64,000 bases of DNA from Alcanivorax sp. 24 (GCF_004360225.1 NZ_SNUA01000014.1:55088-119087), one strand, 5' to 3'; positions 19,846-29,119 are shown, numbered from the stretch's first letter. The notes: a model not told the origin generated them from the letters alone. Made by a program: numbers and translations.

Positions 19846-19888
19846 CCCCTTCCGTTACAGACCCGCGCCCATGATTAAAGCACCGTGG

Positions 19889-19908
19889 CCCTCTAAACTG
19901 CGATGAAC
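19889..19908 (-). repeat. Dispersed 22-bp intergenic repeat, copy 4 (inverted)
   Basis: Reverse complement reads GTTCATCGCAGTTTAGAGGG, two differences from copy 1 over 20 positions. Confidence 0.5.
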
Positions 19909-20121
19909 TTTTTTCTTTCCTGAATAAAGAAGCAGCATCCATGCCAAACGCGCAACGTAACGGAACATCCTTCCGCGAAAGGCACCCTGCCTCCTGGGAG
20001 ATCGTGACACAACGCACACTTCAGACATCCGGCTCGAGCTGAGGCACGACGCTAACCGGATCGTCATAGAACATTTCTAGGTTGGGAAGTCCGCCAATAA
20101 CTCAAGAAGGGAGCTCCCGCC

Positions 20122-21423
20122 ATGCGTTCGACCGTGACTCGTTTCATGCTTGCCCTGTCCCTGCTCGGTCTGGCCACCGCTGCCTGCGCCAACAACGGCA
20201 AAGGTAACGGTTATGGCCACGGTGCCGATCACGGCCCCGACCGCCACCGCCCTGTCCATATCGCCGGCACGGTGGAACTGGGGCCGCGCCCCTACTATCT
20301 GGTGGACGATATGGATCCCGGCCCGTTGAAGCGGCGCCTGCAGTCCTGTGCCGAGCGGAAACGCCCGCAACGGAGCACGGACTGGTCCATCGGCCACCGG
20401 GGAGCCCCGCTACAGTTCCCCGAACATACCGAGGAATCCTACCGGGCCGCCGCTCGCATGGGTGCCGGTATTCTGGAATGCGATGTCGCCTTCACCCGGG
20501 ACAAGGAACTGGTTTGCCGCCATTCCCAGTGCGATCTGCACACCACCACCAACATCCTGGCCACCGATCTGGCCGGCAAATGCAGCAGCCCGCCCGTGCC
20601 GTTGGGCAATGGTGAATACGACTTCAGCAATGTGAGCTGCTGCACCAGTGATCTGACCCTGGAAGAATTCAAAAGCCTTGAAGGCAAGATGGACGCCGGC
20701 AATCCCGATGCCCGCACCGTGGAGGAATACATGGCGTCCACACCGGACTGGCGCACCGATCTCTACAGTCAGAACGGCACTTTGATGAGCCACAAGGAGA
20801 GCATCGCGCTGTTCCAGGAACTGGGCGTGAAAATGACTCCCGAGCTCAAGGAACCCAGTGTTCCCATGCCGTACGACGGGGACTACACCCAGGAACGGTA
20901 CGCCCAGCAATTGATCAACGAGTACAAGGAAGCCGGCGTCTCACCCCGTCAGGTGTTGCCCCAATCGTTCAATCTGGATGACGTGCTTTACTGGATCAGC
21001 GCCGAGCCGGCCTATGGCCGCCAGGCGGTTTACCTGGACGATCGTGACGGCAGCGGACTGGACCCGCAAACCCCCGGCACTTGGGAACCGGACATGGCCA
21101 CCCTGGCCGGTCAAGGCGTGAATTATCTGGCGCCGCCGCTGTGGATGCTGGTCACCACCGATGCCAATAACCAGATCGTTCCCAGCGAATATGCCCGAGC
21201 GGCCAAAGCCGCCGGGTTGCAACTGATTGCCTGGTCACTGGAGCGTTCCGGTCCACTGGCCTCGGGAGGCGGCTGGTATTATCAGAGCGTCAATGAGGCC
21301 ATCGACAATGACGGCGACACACTGACACTGCTGGACGTGCTGGCCCGAGACGTAGGGGTGACCGCGGTCTTCTCCGATTGGCCCGCTACCACTACTTTCT
21401 ACGCCAACTGCATGGGCCTGTAA
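20122..21423 (+). CDS. Secreted glycerophosphodiester phosphodiesterase
   Basis: 433 residues from ATG 20122, preceded by GAAGGGAG. A Sec signal peptide ([15 protein letters not shown], probable cleavage near residue 25) is followed by a His/Gly-rich segment ([15 protein letters not shown]). The GDPD catalytic core begins [20 protein letters not shown], with HR and the glutamate of PEHT. It continues with [17 protein letters not shown], which holds the metal-binding E-x-D and the catalytic His. Insertions with extra cysteines (CDLH, GKCSS, VSCCTSD) distinguish this from the short cytoplasmic UgpQ type and fit periplasmic enzymes of about 400 residues. It would release glycerol-3-phosphate from lipid-derived diesters. 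A lipoprotein assignment (TAAC) is less likely because the -3 position is Thr. Confidence 0.88.
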   Translation: MRSTVTRFMLALSLLGLATAACANNGKGNGYGHGADHGPDRHRPVHIAGTVELGPRPYYLVDDMDPGPLKRRLQSCAERKRPQRSTDWSIGHRGAPLQFPEHTEESYRAAARMGAGILECDVAFTRDKELVCRHSQCDLHTTTNILATDLAGKCSSPPVPLGNGEYDFSNVSCCTSDLTLEEFKSLEGKMDAGNPDARTVEEYMASTPDWRTDLYSQNGTLMSHKESIALFQELGVKMTPELKEPSVPMPYDGDYTQERYAQQLINEYKEAGVSPRQVLPQSFNLDDVLYWISAEPAYGRQAVYLDDRDGSGLDPQTPGTWEPDMATLAGQGVNYLAPPLWMLVTTDANNQIVPSEYARAAKAAGLQLIAWSLERSGPLASGGGWYYQSVNEAIDNDGDTLTLLDVLARDVGVTAVFSDWPATTTFYANCMGL

Positions 21424-21479
21424 GCAGCGCCTCAGGGGCCGAGGCCGGGCCCGGAGCCCGGTCCCCGCCCCGAGGACGC

Positions 21480-21950
21480 TTAGCGGATGCCGACGTACAG
21501 GGTGACCTTGTCGGTACTCTCGTAGACCTCATAGTCCGTATCAAACGCCCTCTGCGGCGCCTGCGCCGACTCGAAATAAGCCCATACCCGCGCCCAGGTT
21601 TCCGGAACGATCCTGTCCAGCGGCCCCTGCGCTTCAAAAGCCAGGTAGTCGCCCGCATTGAGCACCGCCGTGAGGTAGTCGTCCGGCACCTTGGCCTCAT
21701 CGGTGACTTCGACCCCGGCCAGCACGCTGTACTCGCCGTCCATGCCGTTACTGTACTCGGTGTAAACACCATACACCGGGGACCCCGCCGCCTTATCCGG
21801 GATCACCTCATTCAGTTTTTCGCTTTCAAAGCTTTGCCAGAGGCGGGGAATGCGGGCGTCATCCGAGCGCATTTCCAACTCATTACTGGTGCGTATCTGA
21901 ATGCCGGCGATAATACGGCCAGGTTGTTTCACGACACGGGGCTCGGTCAT
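21480..21950 (-). CDS. GyrI-like / effector-binding domain protein
   Basis: 156 residues from ATG 21950, with GGAGAT 7 nt upstream; the alternative ATG at 21962 would contain that ribosome site. It resembles stand-alone GyrI/AraC-type effector-binding domains: RIPRLWQSFESEKLNEVIPD, then VYGVYTEYSNGMDGEYSVLAGVEV, and a C-terminal TWARVWAYFESAQAPQRAFDTDYEVYE segment given here as TWARVWAYFES and AFDTDYEVYE. Such domains bind small hydrophobic or cationic ligands, and some members inhibit gyrase or hydrolyse toxins. It has no DNA-binding domain. It is 69 bp downstream of the ferritin-like gene and could be co-transcribed with it. Confidence 0.8.
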   Translation of the reverse strand: MTEPRVVKQPGRIIAGIQIRTSNELEMRSDDARIPRLWQSFESEKLNEVIPDKAAGSPVYGVYTEYSNGMDGEYSVLAGVEVTDEAKVPDDYLTAVLNAGDYLAFEAQGPLDRIVPETWARVWAYFESAQAPQRAFDTDYEVYESTDKVTLYVGIR

Positions 21951-22019
21951 AGATATCTCCATTGCGACGTCGGCGTAAGCGGCGCCGGCTCTCCGGCCGG
22001 CGCTCCGTGAAAGGGAAAA

Positions 22020-22556
22020 TCAAAGCGCCTCCAGGATCGCCGCCATATCATCGGCGTGTTCTTCCTCCTGGGCCAGGATTTCCTCCATGATACGACGGGT
22101 GGTGGGGTCCTTCTCGCCCAGATAGGCCGCGATCTCACGATAGCTGTCGATAGCAATCCGCTCAGCGACCAGATCCTCGCGCACCATATCCCTGAGAGTC
22201 ACGCCTTCCACGTATTCCGCATGGGATCGACTTTGCAGACCTTCAGGGGAAAAATTCGGTGCCCCTCCCAATTGCACGATGCGTTCGGCCAGCCAGTCCG
22301 CGTGCTGTTGTTCCTGCTGGGCGTGTTCGAGGAACTCCTCGGCGGCGATACTGGCGTTGAGCCCATCCGCCATATAGTAGTGCCGTTTATAACGCAGCGT
22401 GCACACGATTTCCGTGGCCAGGGCCGCATTCAACAGCTCGACCACCTGGGCGCGATCCGCGTTGTAGCCTTCGGTCACCGCCCCTTGTTCGATGTGTTTA
22501 CGAGCTCGCTCTCGCAGCGTTTTGATATCGGTCAGAAACGGTTGTTTGTCGCTCAT
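22020..22556 (-). CDS. Ferritin-like (bacterioferritin/Dps-type) protein
   Basis: 178 residues from ATG 22556, preceded by GGGGAGGT; the longer frame to 22616 lacks a ribosome site. The four-helix ferritin-like fold carries two metal-binding E-x-x-H motifs: AEEFLEHAQQEQQHADW in the first half and ILAQEEEHADD near the C-terminus, with a further Glu in LATEIVCTLRY. This gives a di-iron site as in bacterioferritin-like storage or peroxide-scavenging proteins. The N-terminal extension of about 45 residues is longer than in classical bacterioferritin. Role: iron storage or oxidative protection in the cytoplasm (inferred). Confidence 0.85.
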   Translation of the reverse strand: MSDKQPFLTDIKTLRERARKHIEQGAVTEGYNADRAQVVELLNAALATEIVCTLRYKRHYYMADGLNASIAAEEFLEHAQQEQQHADWLAERIVQLGGAPNFSPEGLQSRSHAEYVEGVTLRDMVREDLVAERIAIDSYREIAAYLGEKDPTTRRIMEEILAQEEEHADDMAAILEAL

Positions 22557-22676
22557 GATACCTCCCCGCGGTTTCAGACATGGGAACCTGAGTCTGACTA
22601 GTGATGCTCTCCACAATCAGGGAACACAAGAGGGGGAAACGCAAAATTGCGTAAAGTCGGGGAGCACCGCCACACC

Positions 22677-24392
22677 TCAAGCCAGCGACTTCAGGGCTTC
22701 ATCGAGACTCGGAGAGAATCTCAATTTCCCCGGCAGCGGCTCCATACCGGCACGGGCCAGGGTCTTGAGAGGCTGGAAACCCAGATCCGCTACCATCACC
22801 TGGCAACCACTGGCGGCACAGCGATCGACAAAACCCTGCAGAGCGGACACACCCCCACCATCGAGGACAGACACGCCATCCATATACAACACCACACCAG
22901 AGCGGCCGGCGGCCAGGCCGTCGGCCTCCGCGAAGACACGGTCGGCGGCGGCAAAGAACAACGGACCCACGATCTTGAGCACGCCCCACTGTTCCGGGAT
23001 CTGATAGTCCCGCAGCCGGGGCGAGTTGGTGATGTCGGAAATCCGCGTCATGGCGGCGATTTCACGCATGAACAACAAGGCGGCCAGCAGTACCCCCACG
23101 GTGATGGCCACCACCATATCCAGAAACACGGTAAGGGAAAAACAGCTCAGAAAGACCAACACCTCACCCAGAGGAGCACGACGGAGCAAGCGCATTGCTT
23201 TATGCGCCTCGCTCATATTCCAAGCCACCATCATCAGCAATGCCGCCATTGCCGGCATTGGCAGATAGGCCAGCAAAGGCCCCAACACCACCATCCCCAG
23301 CAGCACCACGGCGGCGTGAATCATGGATGCCACAGGCGATCTGGCACCGGCCTTGAAATTGGCGGCGGATCGGGCAATCGCCGCGGTGGCGGTGATACCG
23401 CCAAAAAACGGGGCCACCAGATTACCGATACCCTGCCCCAACAGCTCGCTATTGGCACTGTGGCGCTTACCTGACATACCGTCCAGGACCACCGCGCACA
23501 GCAACGACTCAATGGCACCGAGCATGGCAATAGCGAAAGCCGCGGGCACCAATTCCCGCCAGGACGCCCAGGACCAGAAGTGGCTGTTACCGCCCCCCGC
23601 ACCATGATTCCAGGGCCAGTCGACGGCCGGCAGTACCGATGGGATCCCGTGCCCCAGGGAGCCGTCCGGCAACAGAAAGCTGAAACGGGAGCCCAGGGTC
23701 TCCACCGGCAGTTGATAACGGTTGAGGCACCACGCCAGCAGCGATCCGATCAGTACCGCCGGCAAATGGGCCGGTAGCGGTGTCTTCAGTCGCGGCCAGA
23801 GAATCAGCGTGGCCAGCGTTATCACCGCCACTAACAGACTGGGGCCATGCAGGCCGGGCAAGTACTGAATCAGCACTGACCATTTCTGCAGGTAGCCTTC
23901 CGGCGCCGGACCAGTGTGAAGGCCCAGAAAATCGCTGAGCTGCAGGGTCGCGATCACCACCGCGATGCCCGCGGTGAAGCCCAGTGTCACCGCCTGCGGG
24001 ATGTACTCGATCAGCCTTCCGAGGCGGCACACCGCCATCAGGATCAGCATGACACCCGCCAGTACCGACGCCATCAGCAATCCGGGCAAACCGTGACTCT
24101 GCGCCACCGGGTAGAGAATCACCACAAAAGCGGCGGTCGGCCCCGAGACACTGAAGCGCGAGCCCCCGGTCAAGGCAATCAGAAAGCCGGCGATAATGGC
24201 GGTGTACAGCCCATGCTGGGGAGGCACCCCGCTGGCAATGGCCAGCGCCATGGACAAGGGAATGGCGATGACACCAACCGTGAGCCCGGCGACCAGGTCC
24301 TTTCTCCGCTCACCCGCGCCATAGCCTTCCGCCACGCACTCCCGCAGCGCATAACCTATTTTCAACGAGAACAGATAGCGACGGTGTGACAT
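22677..24392 (-). CDS. dauA: SulP-family anion transporter, DauA-like
   Basis: 571 residues from ATG 24392; a TTG at 24401 is the alternative start. The SulP core has about 12-14 membrane segments. It includes IPLSMALAIASGVPPQHGLY, the GGSRFSVSGPTAAFVVILYP stretch and NSELLGQGIGN. A C-terminal STAS domain (about 455-565) has the region VLKIVGPLFFAAADRVFAEA. Sequence and length strongly resemble E. coli DauA (YchM), an aerobic C4-dicarboxylate transporter that also binds acyl carrier protein. Substrate here could be succinate, fumarate or another anion. It is divergent from a small ribbon-helix-helix gene with palindromes between them. Confidence 0.88.
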   Translation of the reverse strand: MSHRRYLFSLKIGYALRECVAEGYGAGERRKDLVAGLTVGVIAIPLSMALAIASGVPPQHGLYTAIIAGFLIALTGGSRFSVSGPTAAFVVILYPVAQSHGLPGLLMASVLAGVMLILMAVCRLGRLIEYIPQAVTLGFTAGIAVVIATLQLSDFLGLHTGPAPEGYLQKWSVLIQYLPGLHGPSLLVAVITLATLILWPRLKTPLPAHLPAVLIGSLLAWCLNRYQLPVETLGSRFSFLLPDGSLGHGIPSVLPAVDWPWNHGAGGGNSHFWSWASWRELVPAAFAIAMLGAIESLLCAVVLDGMSGKRHSANSELLGQGIGNLVAPFFGGITATAAIARSAANFKAGARSPVASMIHAAVVLLGMVVLGPLLAYLPMPAMAALLMMVAWNMSEAHKAMRLLRRAPLGEVLVFLSCFSLTVFLDMVVAITVGVLLAALLFMREIAAMTRISDITNSPRLRDYQIPEQWGVLKIVGPLFFAAADRVFAEADGLAAGRSGVVLYMDGVSVLDGGGVSALQGFVDRCAASGCQVMVADLGFQPLKTLARAGMEPLPGKLRFSPSLDEALKSLA

Positions 24393-24443
24393 AAAGGCCA
24401 AATCCCATTGAAGAGAAATCAGATGAGTATTATATTCCTATTC

Positions 24444-24472
24444 AACATTCACTCAATGTTAATCAAATTAAC
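24444..24472. promoter_or_regulatory. Overlapping palindromes before the RHH gene
   Basis: AACATT-CACTC-AATGTT (24444-24460) overlaps GTTAAT-CAA-ATTAAC (24458-24472). Both are perfect inverted repeats in an AT-rich stretch ending at the RHH start codon. A likely operator for the RHH protein, able to affect both divergent genes. Confidence 0.5.
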
Positions 24473-24682
24473 ATGGAAAAACGCACTGCCCGCCTCACCC
24501 TTCTTATTGATCCTCGCAAAAAGCGCGCATTCGAGCAGCTCTGCGCCCGTGAGGACGTCACGCCCTCACAGAAAGTACGGCAATTCATTCGGGAATATGT
24601 CCAGGCGCAACTGGGCCCGGATTGGCTGGAACAGGCGGATGCCTTTCCAGACCAGGAAGAGGACGATCACAAACAATCTTGA
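24473..24682 (+). CDS. Small ribbon-helix-helix (CopG/Arc-like) protein
   Basis: 69 residues. The opening TARLTLLIDPRKKRAFEQLC, followed by TPSQKVRQFIREYV, fits the beta-strand/helix/helix pattern of RHH DNA-binding domains (about residues 5-48). A short acidic tail (DQEEDDHKQS) follows. RHH proteins bind DNA as dimers and commonly autoregulate. No toxin gene follows: the downstream DNA is the terminator and then the IS element, so an orphan antitoxin or a local regulator of the SulP gene are both possible. Confidence 0.7.
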   Translation: MEKRTARLTLLIDPRKKRAFEQLCAREDVTPSQKVRQFIREYVQAQLGPDWLEQADAFPDQEEDDHKQS

Positions 24683-24778
24683 AAGAAGCGGCCGCCCACG
24701 ACGGAAAAAGAACAGGGGACGAGCTTTGACGCCGCCGCTGAGGGCCTGAGGGGAGAGCCCGCCAGAAAGACAAGACAC

Positions 24779-24807
24779 AAAAAAGCCGGGCATATCCCGG
24801 CTTTTTT
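24779..24807. terminator. Bidirectional terminator, probably the original alpha-operon terminator
   Basis: Perfect 12-bp stem AAAAAAGCCGGG/CCCGGCTTTTTT with 5-nt loop. On the plus strand it ends the RHH gene. On the minus strand it would lie about 25 bp after rplQ if the IS element at 24816-26102 were removed. Confidence 0.85.
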
Positions 24808-24869
24808 GTTGATGCTGACCCGCCCTGAATAGAGTTGACACGTTCCGGCCCTGACTTTGGGAGAACGTG

Positions 24870-25253
24870 ATGAATCAAAGGGTTAAGCGCACGCAGCGGG
24901 ATTACACCCTGGCCTTTAAACAGGCGGTGGCGGACGAGGTGGAGCGCGGTGAGCTGACCTATAAGCAGGCCCAGGCCCGCCACGGTATTCAGGGCCGCTC
25001 GATGGTACTAAAGTGATTACGTCGATATGGCGACCAGGACTGGCGTCCTGCCCCCCCACCGTGCGAGCCGGAGCCCTACCGTGCCGAAGTCCCCACCTAC
25101 CCCCGAACAGCGAATCAAGGAGCTTGAAGAGAAGCCGCGGTTGGCCGAACAGAAGGCCGAGTTCTTCGAAGCCGTTGTCGATGTCATGGAGAAGGACTAC
25201 GGGGTGACCGTAAAAAAGCGGCCCGGCAAGTCCTCACGCAGAGACGCGTTGCC
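24870..25253 (+). pseudogene. IS3-family orfA, nonsense-mutated
   Basis: Starts ATG 24870 with GGGAG upstream. The translation MNQRVKRTQRDYTLAFKQAV and GELTYKQAQARHGIQGRSMV is the usual IS3 helix-turn-helix. At 25014-25016 a TGA replaces the expected Trp codon, then reading continues in the same frame as LRRYGDQDW. Downstream, AEQRIKELEEKPRLAEQKAEFF-type coiled-coil sequence (25100-25200, in a different frame) fits the leucine zipper, so a frame change is also likely between the two parts. Confidence 0.8.
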
Positions 25254-25256
25254 GGA

Positions 25257-26102
25257 TTGACCGTCAGCAGGGCCTGTCATCTCCTGGGCATCAGCCGCCA
25301 AGCCTGGTATCAGGCGGAGCGAGCACAGCAAGCAAGGGAGGATCGGGAACAGCGGGTGGTGGACTTTGTCCGGACCATCCGTCGTCGCCAGCCCCGGATC
25401 GGCGCTCGCAAGCTTCCAACATCTTCTCCATGGACAACCGGATCACACCCTTCATCTGGGCCGGGATCAGCTGCTCCAGGTACCGCGGGCCCAGCGCCTG
25501 TTGGTGCCTCGCCGCCGGGCCTACCATAAGACCACGCACAGTCATCACCGCTTCCGGCGTCACCCGAATCTGCTCAAGCCGGGCTCCGAGCAAGTGGTAG
25601 CCTGCCGGCCTAACCAAGTCTGGGTGGCGGATATCACCTATCTGCCGACCCGCTCGGGCATAAGCCACGTAAGTCTGGTGACCGGATCGTGCTCCATCAT
25701 GTGCATGAGAGCTTACGCAGCGAGGATGTGGAGCAGGCGTTGCGCAAGGCCCTGCGCGACCGGTCGGGGCGCCTGCCGTTGATCCACCACTGCGACCGGG
25801 GTATCCAATACTGCCGCGACAGTTACCAGGAATTGCACCGTCGGCACGGCATTCAATGTTCGATGACCGATGGCTACGACTGCTATCAGAACGCGCTGGC
25901 GGAGCGGGTGAACGGCATCCTGAGGACGGAGTTCCTGCTAGTGCGGCCAGGGAGCCTGGAGCAGGCCAGGACAAGGGTCGATGAGTCGGTGGAAATCTAT
26001 AACCAGGAACGGCCTCATCTGGCCCTGAAATACAAAACGCCCGATGCGGTGCATCGGGCGTTCCGAGACGAAATAGGTGTCAACCTATTTCGGGACCAGA
26101 CA
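25257..26102 (+). pseudogene. IS3-family orfB (DDE integrase), frameshifted
   Basis: Opens in one frame as LTVSRACHLLGISRQAWYQA and runs to IGARKL. An extra C near 25412 shifts into LLVPRRRAYHKTTHSHHRFR. Near 25680-25695 about 15 bases seem missing and the frame shifts again to the catalytic part (HHVHESLRSEDVEQALRKAL; LIHHCDRGIQYCRD; NALAERVNGILRTEF). DDE residues are recognisable in ADITYLPT, the HCDRG block and AERVNGILR, but no intact protein can be made. Confidence 0.85.
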
Positions 26103-26119
26103 TGCGGAAGGCTACGCGT

Positions 26120-26506
26120 TTATTCAGCGTCGGCGGCTTCACCCGGCTCGGGACGATCCACCAGTTCCACATAGGCCATCGGGGCATTGTCGCCAGCACG
26201 GAAGCCCATTTTAAGGATCCGCACATAGCCACCCGGACGCGCTTTATAGCGCGGGCCGAGTTCGTTGAACAGCTTGCCTACCACTTCCTTGGACCGGGTC
26301 CGGCTGAATGCCAGGCGACGGTTGGCCACGGAATCTTCCTTGGCCAGAGTGATCAGGGGCTCGGCAACACGACGCAGCTCCTTTGCCTTCGGCAAGGTGG
26401 TCTTGATCGCTTCGTGTTCCAACAGCGACACCGCCATGTTACGGAACATGGCCTGACGATGTGAGCTGTTCCGATTCAGTTTTCTGCCGCTCTTGCGATG
26501 ACGCAT
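26120..26506 (-). CDS. rplQ: 50S ribosomal protein L17
   Basis: 128 residues starting [20 protein letters not shown], close to the E. coli length (127). L17 sits near the polypeptide exit on the large subunit. Last gene of the alpha operon, 50 bp after rpoA. Its stop codon is 18 bp from the end of the inserted IS3 element, which displaces the presumed terminator. Confidence 0.98.
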   Translation of the reverse strand: MRHRKSGRKLNRNSSHRQAMFRNMAVSLLEHEAIKTTLPKAKELRRVAEPLITLAKEDSVANRRLAFSRTRSKEVVGKLFNELGPRYKARPGGYVRILKMGFRAGDNAPMAYVELVDRPEPGEAADAE

Positions 26507-26556
26507 GGTTCTATTCCTATCTTCAAGGGCGCTTCACAGCGTCCACGACAACTCAA

Positions 26557-27564
26557 TTAGCGCAATTTGGTGTTCAGTCGGTCATCATCACGGAGGCTGA
26601 CCGGTGGCCAGTTCTCCAGACGCATGCCCAGCGCCAACCCTTTGGAAGCCAGCACATCCTTGATCTCGGTGAGCGACTTCTTGCCGAGGTTCGGCGTTTT
26701 CAGCAGCTCCACCTCGGTGCGCTGTACCAGATCGCCGATATAGTAAATGTTCTCGGCTTTCAGACAGTTGGCGGAACGTACCGTCAATTCCAGGTCATCC
26801 ACCGGACGCAGCAGGATGGGGTCGACTTCCTCCCGCTCCTGTTTTGGCTCGGGCTTGGAGTCCTGCTCCAGGTCGACGAACACCGCGATCTGCTGTTGCA
26901 GAATGGTGGCCGCGCGCCGGATAGCTTCCTCGGGATCAATGGTCCCGTTGGTTTCCAGATCGATAACCAGCTTGTCCAGGTCGGTCCGTTGCTCCACCCG
27001 GGCCGCTTCCACCACGTAGGCGACACGGCGCACGGGGCTGAAGCTGGCATCCAGTTGCAGACGGCCAATGCCACGGGTTTCGTCGTCATCGCTGCGACGG
27101 CTGTCCGCGGGCACATAGCCCCGACCTTTCTCCACCTTCATACGGACACGCAGCTCGGTGTCACCGGTGATGGTGCAGATCAGATGCTCCGGATTGATGA
27201 CCTCCACGCTGTGGTCGCGCTGGATATCATCGGCGGTCACATCACCCGGGCCTTTTTTGACCAGTTCCAGGACCACTTCTTCCCGGTCATCCATCTTCAG
27301 AGCCACACCCTTGAGGTTCAGCAGGATGTTGATTACATCTTCCTGAATGCCGTCAATGGTGGAGTACTCGTGCTGTACGCCATCGATCTCCACTTCAGTG
27401 ATGGCGCATCCCGGCATGCTGGACAACAGGATGCGGCGCAGCGCCGTGCCCAGCGTATGCCCAAAACCCCGCTCCAGCGGCTCAAGCACAACCTTTGCGT
27501 GGGTCTCGCTGATCGCGTTGACCGCGATCGAGCGGGGCGTGAGAAATTCGTTCACGGCGGTCAT
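26557..27564 (-). CDS. rpoA: RNA polymerase alpha subunit
   Basis: 335 residues. The N-terminal assembly domain (about 1-235) includes [20 protein letters not shown], the dimerisation helix. After a charged linker ([16 protein letters not shown]) the C-terminal domain (about 250-325) contains [20 protein letters not shown] and [13 protein letters not shown], which contact UP elements and activators. It lies between rpsD and rplQ as in other gammaproteobacterial alpha operons. Confidence 0.98.
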   Translation of the reverse strand: MTAVNEFLTPRSIAVNAISETHAKVVLEPLERGFGHTLGTALRRILLSSMPGCAITEVEIDGVQHEYSTIDGIQEDVINILLNLKGVALKMDDREEVVLELVKKGPGDVTADDIQRDHSVEVINPEHLICTITGDTELRVRMKVEKGRGYVPADSRRSDDDETRGIGRLQLDASFSPVRRVAYVVEAARVEQRTDLDKLVIDLETNGTIDPEEAIRRAATILQQQIAVFVDLEQDSKPEPKQEREEVDPILLRPVDDLELTVRSANCLKAENIYYIGDLVQRTEVELLKTPNLGKKSLTEIKDVLASKGLALGMRLENWPPVSLRDDDRLNTKLR

Positions 27565-27584
27565 AGAGATCCCTCAGGCAGTCC

Positions 27585-28211
27585 TTACTTGGAGTACAGC
27601 TCGACGATCAGGTTTTCATTGATCTCCGCGGGGAGGTCAATACGCTCCGGCAGCGCTTTGAAAGTACCTTCGAGCTTCTTCTCGTCCACTTCCAACCAGG
27701 TCGGGAAGCCACGTTGCTGAGCCAGCTCCATGGCGTTCTTCACGCGCAGCTGGTTCTTGGACTTCTCACGCACGGTGATCACGTCACCGGCGCTGATCTG
27801 GTAGGACGGAATGTTAACGGACTGACCGTTAACCAGGATCGCACGGTGAGATACCAGCTGACGCGCTTCAGAGCGGGTAGCGCCGAAGCCCATGCGGTAA
27901 ACCACGTTGTCCAGGCGACCTTCCAGCAATTGCAGCAGCACTTCACCGGTGGCGCCACGAGCACGGGCCGCCTTCTTGTAGTAGCTACGGAATTGCTTTT
28001 CCAGCACACCGTACATACGACGCACTTTTTGCTTCTCGCGCAGCTGCACGCCGTAGTCGGACAGGCGGCTGGGGCGACGACCGGCGGCGGCCTGGCCCGG
28101 GGGCTGCTCCGCCTTGCACTTGGATTCCAGCGGACGAATGCCGCTCTTCAAAAACAGGTCAGTGCCTTCACGACGGGAAAGCTTGCACTTGGGACCGAGA
28201 TATCTTGCCAT
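27585..28211 (-). CDS. rpsD: 30S ribosomal protein S4
   Basis: 208 residues (E. coli 206), starting [20 protein letters not shown]. The S4 RNA-binding module is seen in [21 protein letters not shown]4 initiates assembly of the small-subunit body. In E. coli it also represses its own operon by binding a pseudoknot before rpsM; a structured leader is present at that place here. Confidence 0.98.
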   Translation of the reverse strand: MARYLGPKCKLSRREGTDLFLKSGIRPLESKCKAEQPPGQAAAGRRPSRLSDYGVQLREKQKVRRMYGVLEKQFRSYYKKAARARGATGEVLLQLLEGRLDNVVYRMGFGATRSEARQLVSHRAILVNGQSVNIPSYQISAGDVITVREKSKNQLRVKNAMELAQQRGFPTWLEVDEKKLEGTFKALPERIDLPAEINENLIVELYSK

Positions 28212-28227
28212 CTTGCTCTAACTCCCG

Positions 28228-28626
28228 TTACACGCGGCGCTTCTTCGGCGGACGGCAACCATTGTGCGGAATCGGCGTCACGTCCTGAATATGGGTAATC
28301 TTGTAACCACAGGCGTTCAGCGCCCGAATGGAAGACTCGCGACCCGGACCCGGGCCTTTCACCCGCACTTCCAGATTCTTCAAGCCATAGTCCTTGGCGG
28401 CGTTTCCGGCGTTTTCCGCAGCCACCTGGGCCGCGAACGGGGTGCTCTTACGGGAGCCACGGAAACCCGCGCCACCAGAGGTCGCCCAGGACAACGCATT
28501 GCCCTGACGATCGGTGATGGTAATGATGGTGTTATTGAAAGAAGCGTGTACGTGAGCGATGCCATCCGCAACGGTCCGCGTTACCTTCTTCCGACGTGCG
28601 CCACTGTCTCTTTTCGCTTTAGCCAT
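28228..28626 (-). CDS. rpsK: 30S ribosomal protein S11
   Basis: 132 residues with the typical [20 protein letters not shown] and the basic end [11 protein letters not shown]11 forms part of the platform near the mRNA exit. Between rpsM and rpsD with short gaps. Confidence 0.98.
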   Translation of the reverse strand: MAKAKRDSGARRKKVTRTVADGIAHVHASFNNTIITITDRQGNALSWATSGGAGFRGSRKSTPFAAQVAAENAGNAAKDYGLKNLEVRVKGPGPGRESSIRALNACGYKITHIQDVTPIPHNGCRPPKKRRV

Positions 28627-28648
28627 GATGCCTATCCAAATTCAGGAC

Positions 28649-29005
28649 TTACTTGCGGATCGGTTTCCGCGGGCCCTTACGGGTGCGGGCGTTGGTTTTG
28701 GTGCGCTGACCGCGCAGCGGCAAGCCGCGACGATGACGGATGCCACGGTAGCAGCCCAGATCCATCAACCGCTTGATATTCATGTTGATTTCCCGACGCA
28801 GGTCGCCCTCCGTGGAAACCTTGGCAACCTCCGCACGGATCGCGTCCAGCTGATCGCCGGACAGATCACGAATCTTAACCTCCGGCGCAATGCCGGTCTG
28901 CTCGCAAATCTGGCGAGCACGGGTGCGGCCAATCCCGAAAATATAGGTGAGGGAAATCACCGTATGTTTGTTGTCCGGGATGTTTACGCCTGCAATACGG
29001 GCCAT
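28649..29005 (-). CDS. rpsM: 30S ribosomal protein S13
   Basis: 118 residues ([20 protein letters not shown]...[12 protein letters not shown]). S13 lies in the head and contacts P-site tRNA and the large subunit. First gene of the alpha operon proper, preceded by its own promoter and a leader with hairpins. Confidence 0.98.
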   Translation of the reverse strand: MARIAGVNIPDNKHTVISLTYIFGIGRTRARQICEQTGIAPEVKIRDLSGDQLDAIRAEVAKVSTEGDLRREINMNIKRLMDLGCYRGIRHRRGLPLRGQRTKTNARTRKGPRKPIRK

Positions 29006-29060
29006 CCGAATATCTCCGATTCACAAAGCGGTATCGCCAGTCTCTGGCGCCGAAAGGCGG
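29006..29060 (-). promoter_or_regulatory. Alpha operon leader, candidate S4-responsive element
   Basis: The transcript from the promoter at 29064-29092 would begin near 29057. It contains CGCC-TTTC-GGCG followed by GCCAG-AGA-CTGGC, then the rpsM ribosome site (GGAGATATTCGG). In E. coli S4 binds a pseudoknot at this location; whether these stems form that fold is inference. Confidence 0.45.
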
Positions 29061-29063
29061 GAG

Positions 29064-29092
29064 AGTCTAGCGTTACACCGACTGAATTTCAA
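29064..29092 (-). promoter_or_regulatory. Alpha operon promoter
   Basis: On the minus strand TTGAAA (29087-29092), 17-bp spacer, TAGACT (29064-29069). It lies between rpmJ and rpsM, so rpsM-rpsK-rpsD-rpoA-rplQ can be transcribed apart from the spc operon. Confidence 0.7.
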
Positions 29093-29119
29093 CCAATCTC
29101 TAGGAAAGAAGCTCGCCAA

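Larger units (their letters stand above)
19571..20121. other. Repeat-rich intergenic region before the GDPD gene
   Basis: 551 bp with no supported gene. It contains copies 3 and 4 of the 22-bp repeat and a REP-like inverted pair at 19753-19845. The last 200 bp should hold the promoter of the phosphodiesterase gene; I see no clear hexamer pair. Confidence 0.55.
24816..26102 (+). mobile_element. Decayed IS3-family insertion sequence
   Basis: Related ends: left TGACCCGCCCTGAATAGAGT (from 24816) and right end 26076-26102, sharing the inner GTTGACAC and about 17 of 27 positions as inverted repeats. Both ends are flanked by TGC (24813-24815 and 26103-26105), a 3-bp target duplication usual for IS3. 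Length is 1287 bp. The transposase frames are broken at three places, so the copy is inactive. Confidence 0.88.

Noticed and set aside
19651..19906. Short plus-strand frames across the REP-like pair
   Set aside because: They lie in palindromic repeat DNA and have no protein features.
20122..21423. Glycerophosphodiesterase as a lipoprotein
   Set aside because: The TAAC sequence has Thr at -3, and an AxA-type cleavage (ACA) directly follows, so a soluble secreted form fits better.
25291..25974. 227-codon minus-strand frame inside the IS3 element
   Set aside because: Antisense to recognisable transposase sequence.
24816..26102. Programmed frameshifting as the explanation for the split transposase
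   Set aside because: The breaks include an in-frame stop and a deletion in the middle of orfB, not the single orfA/orfB slip typical of IS3.
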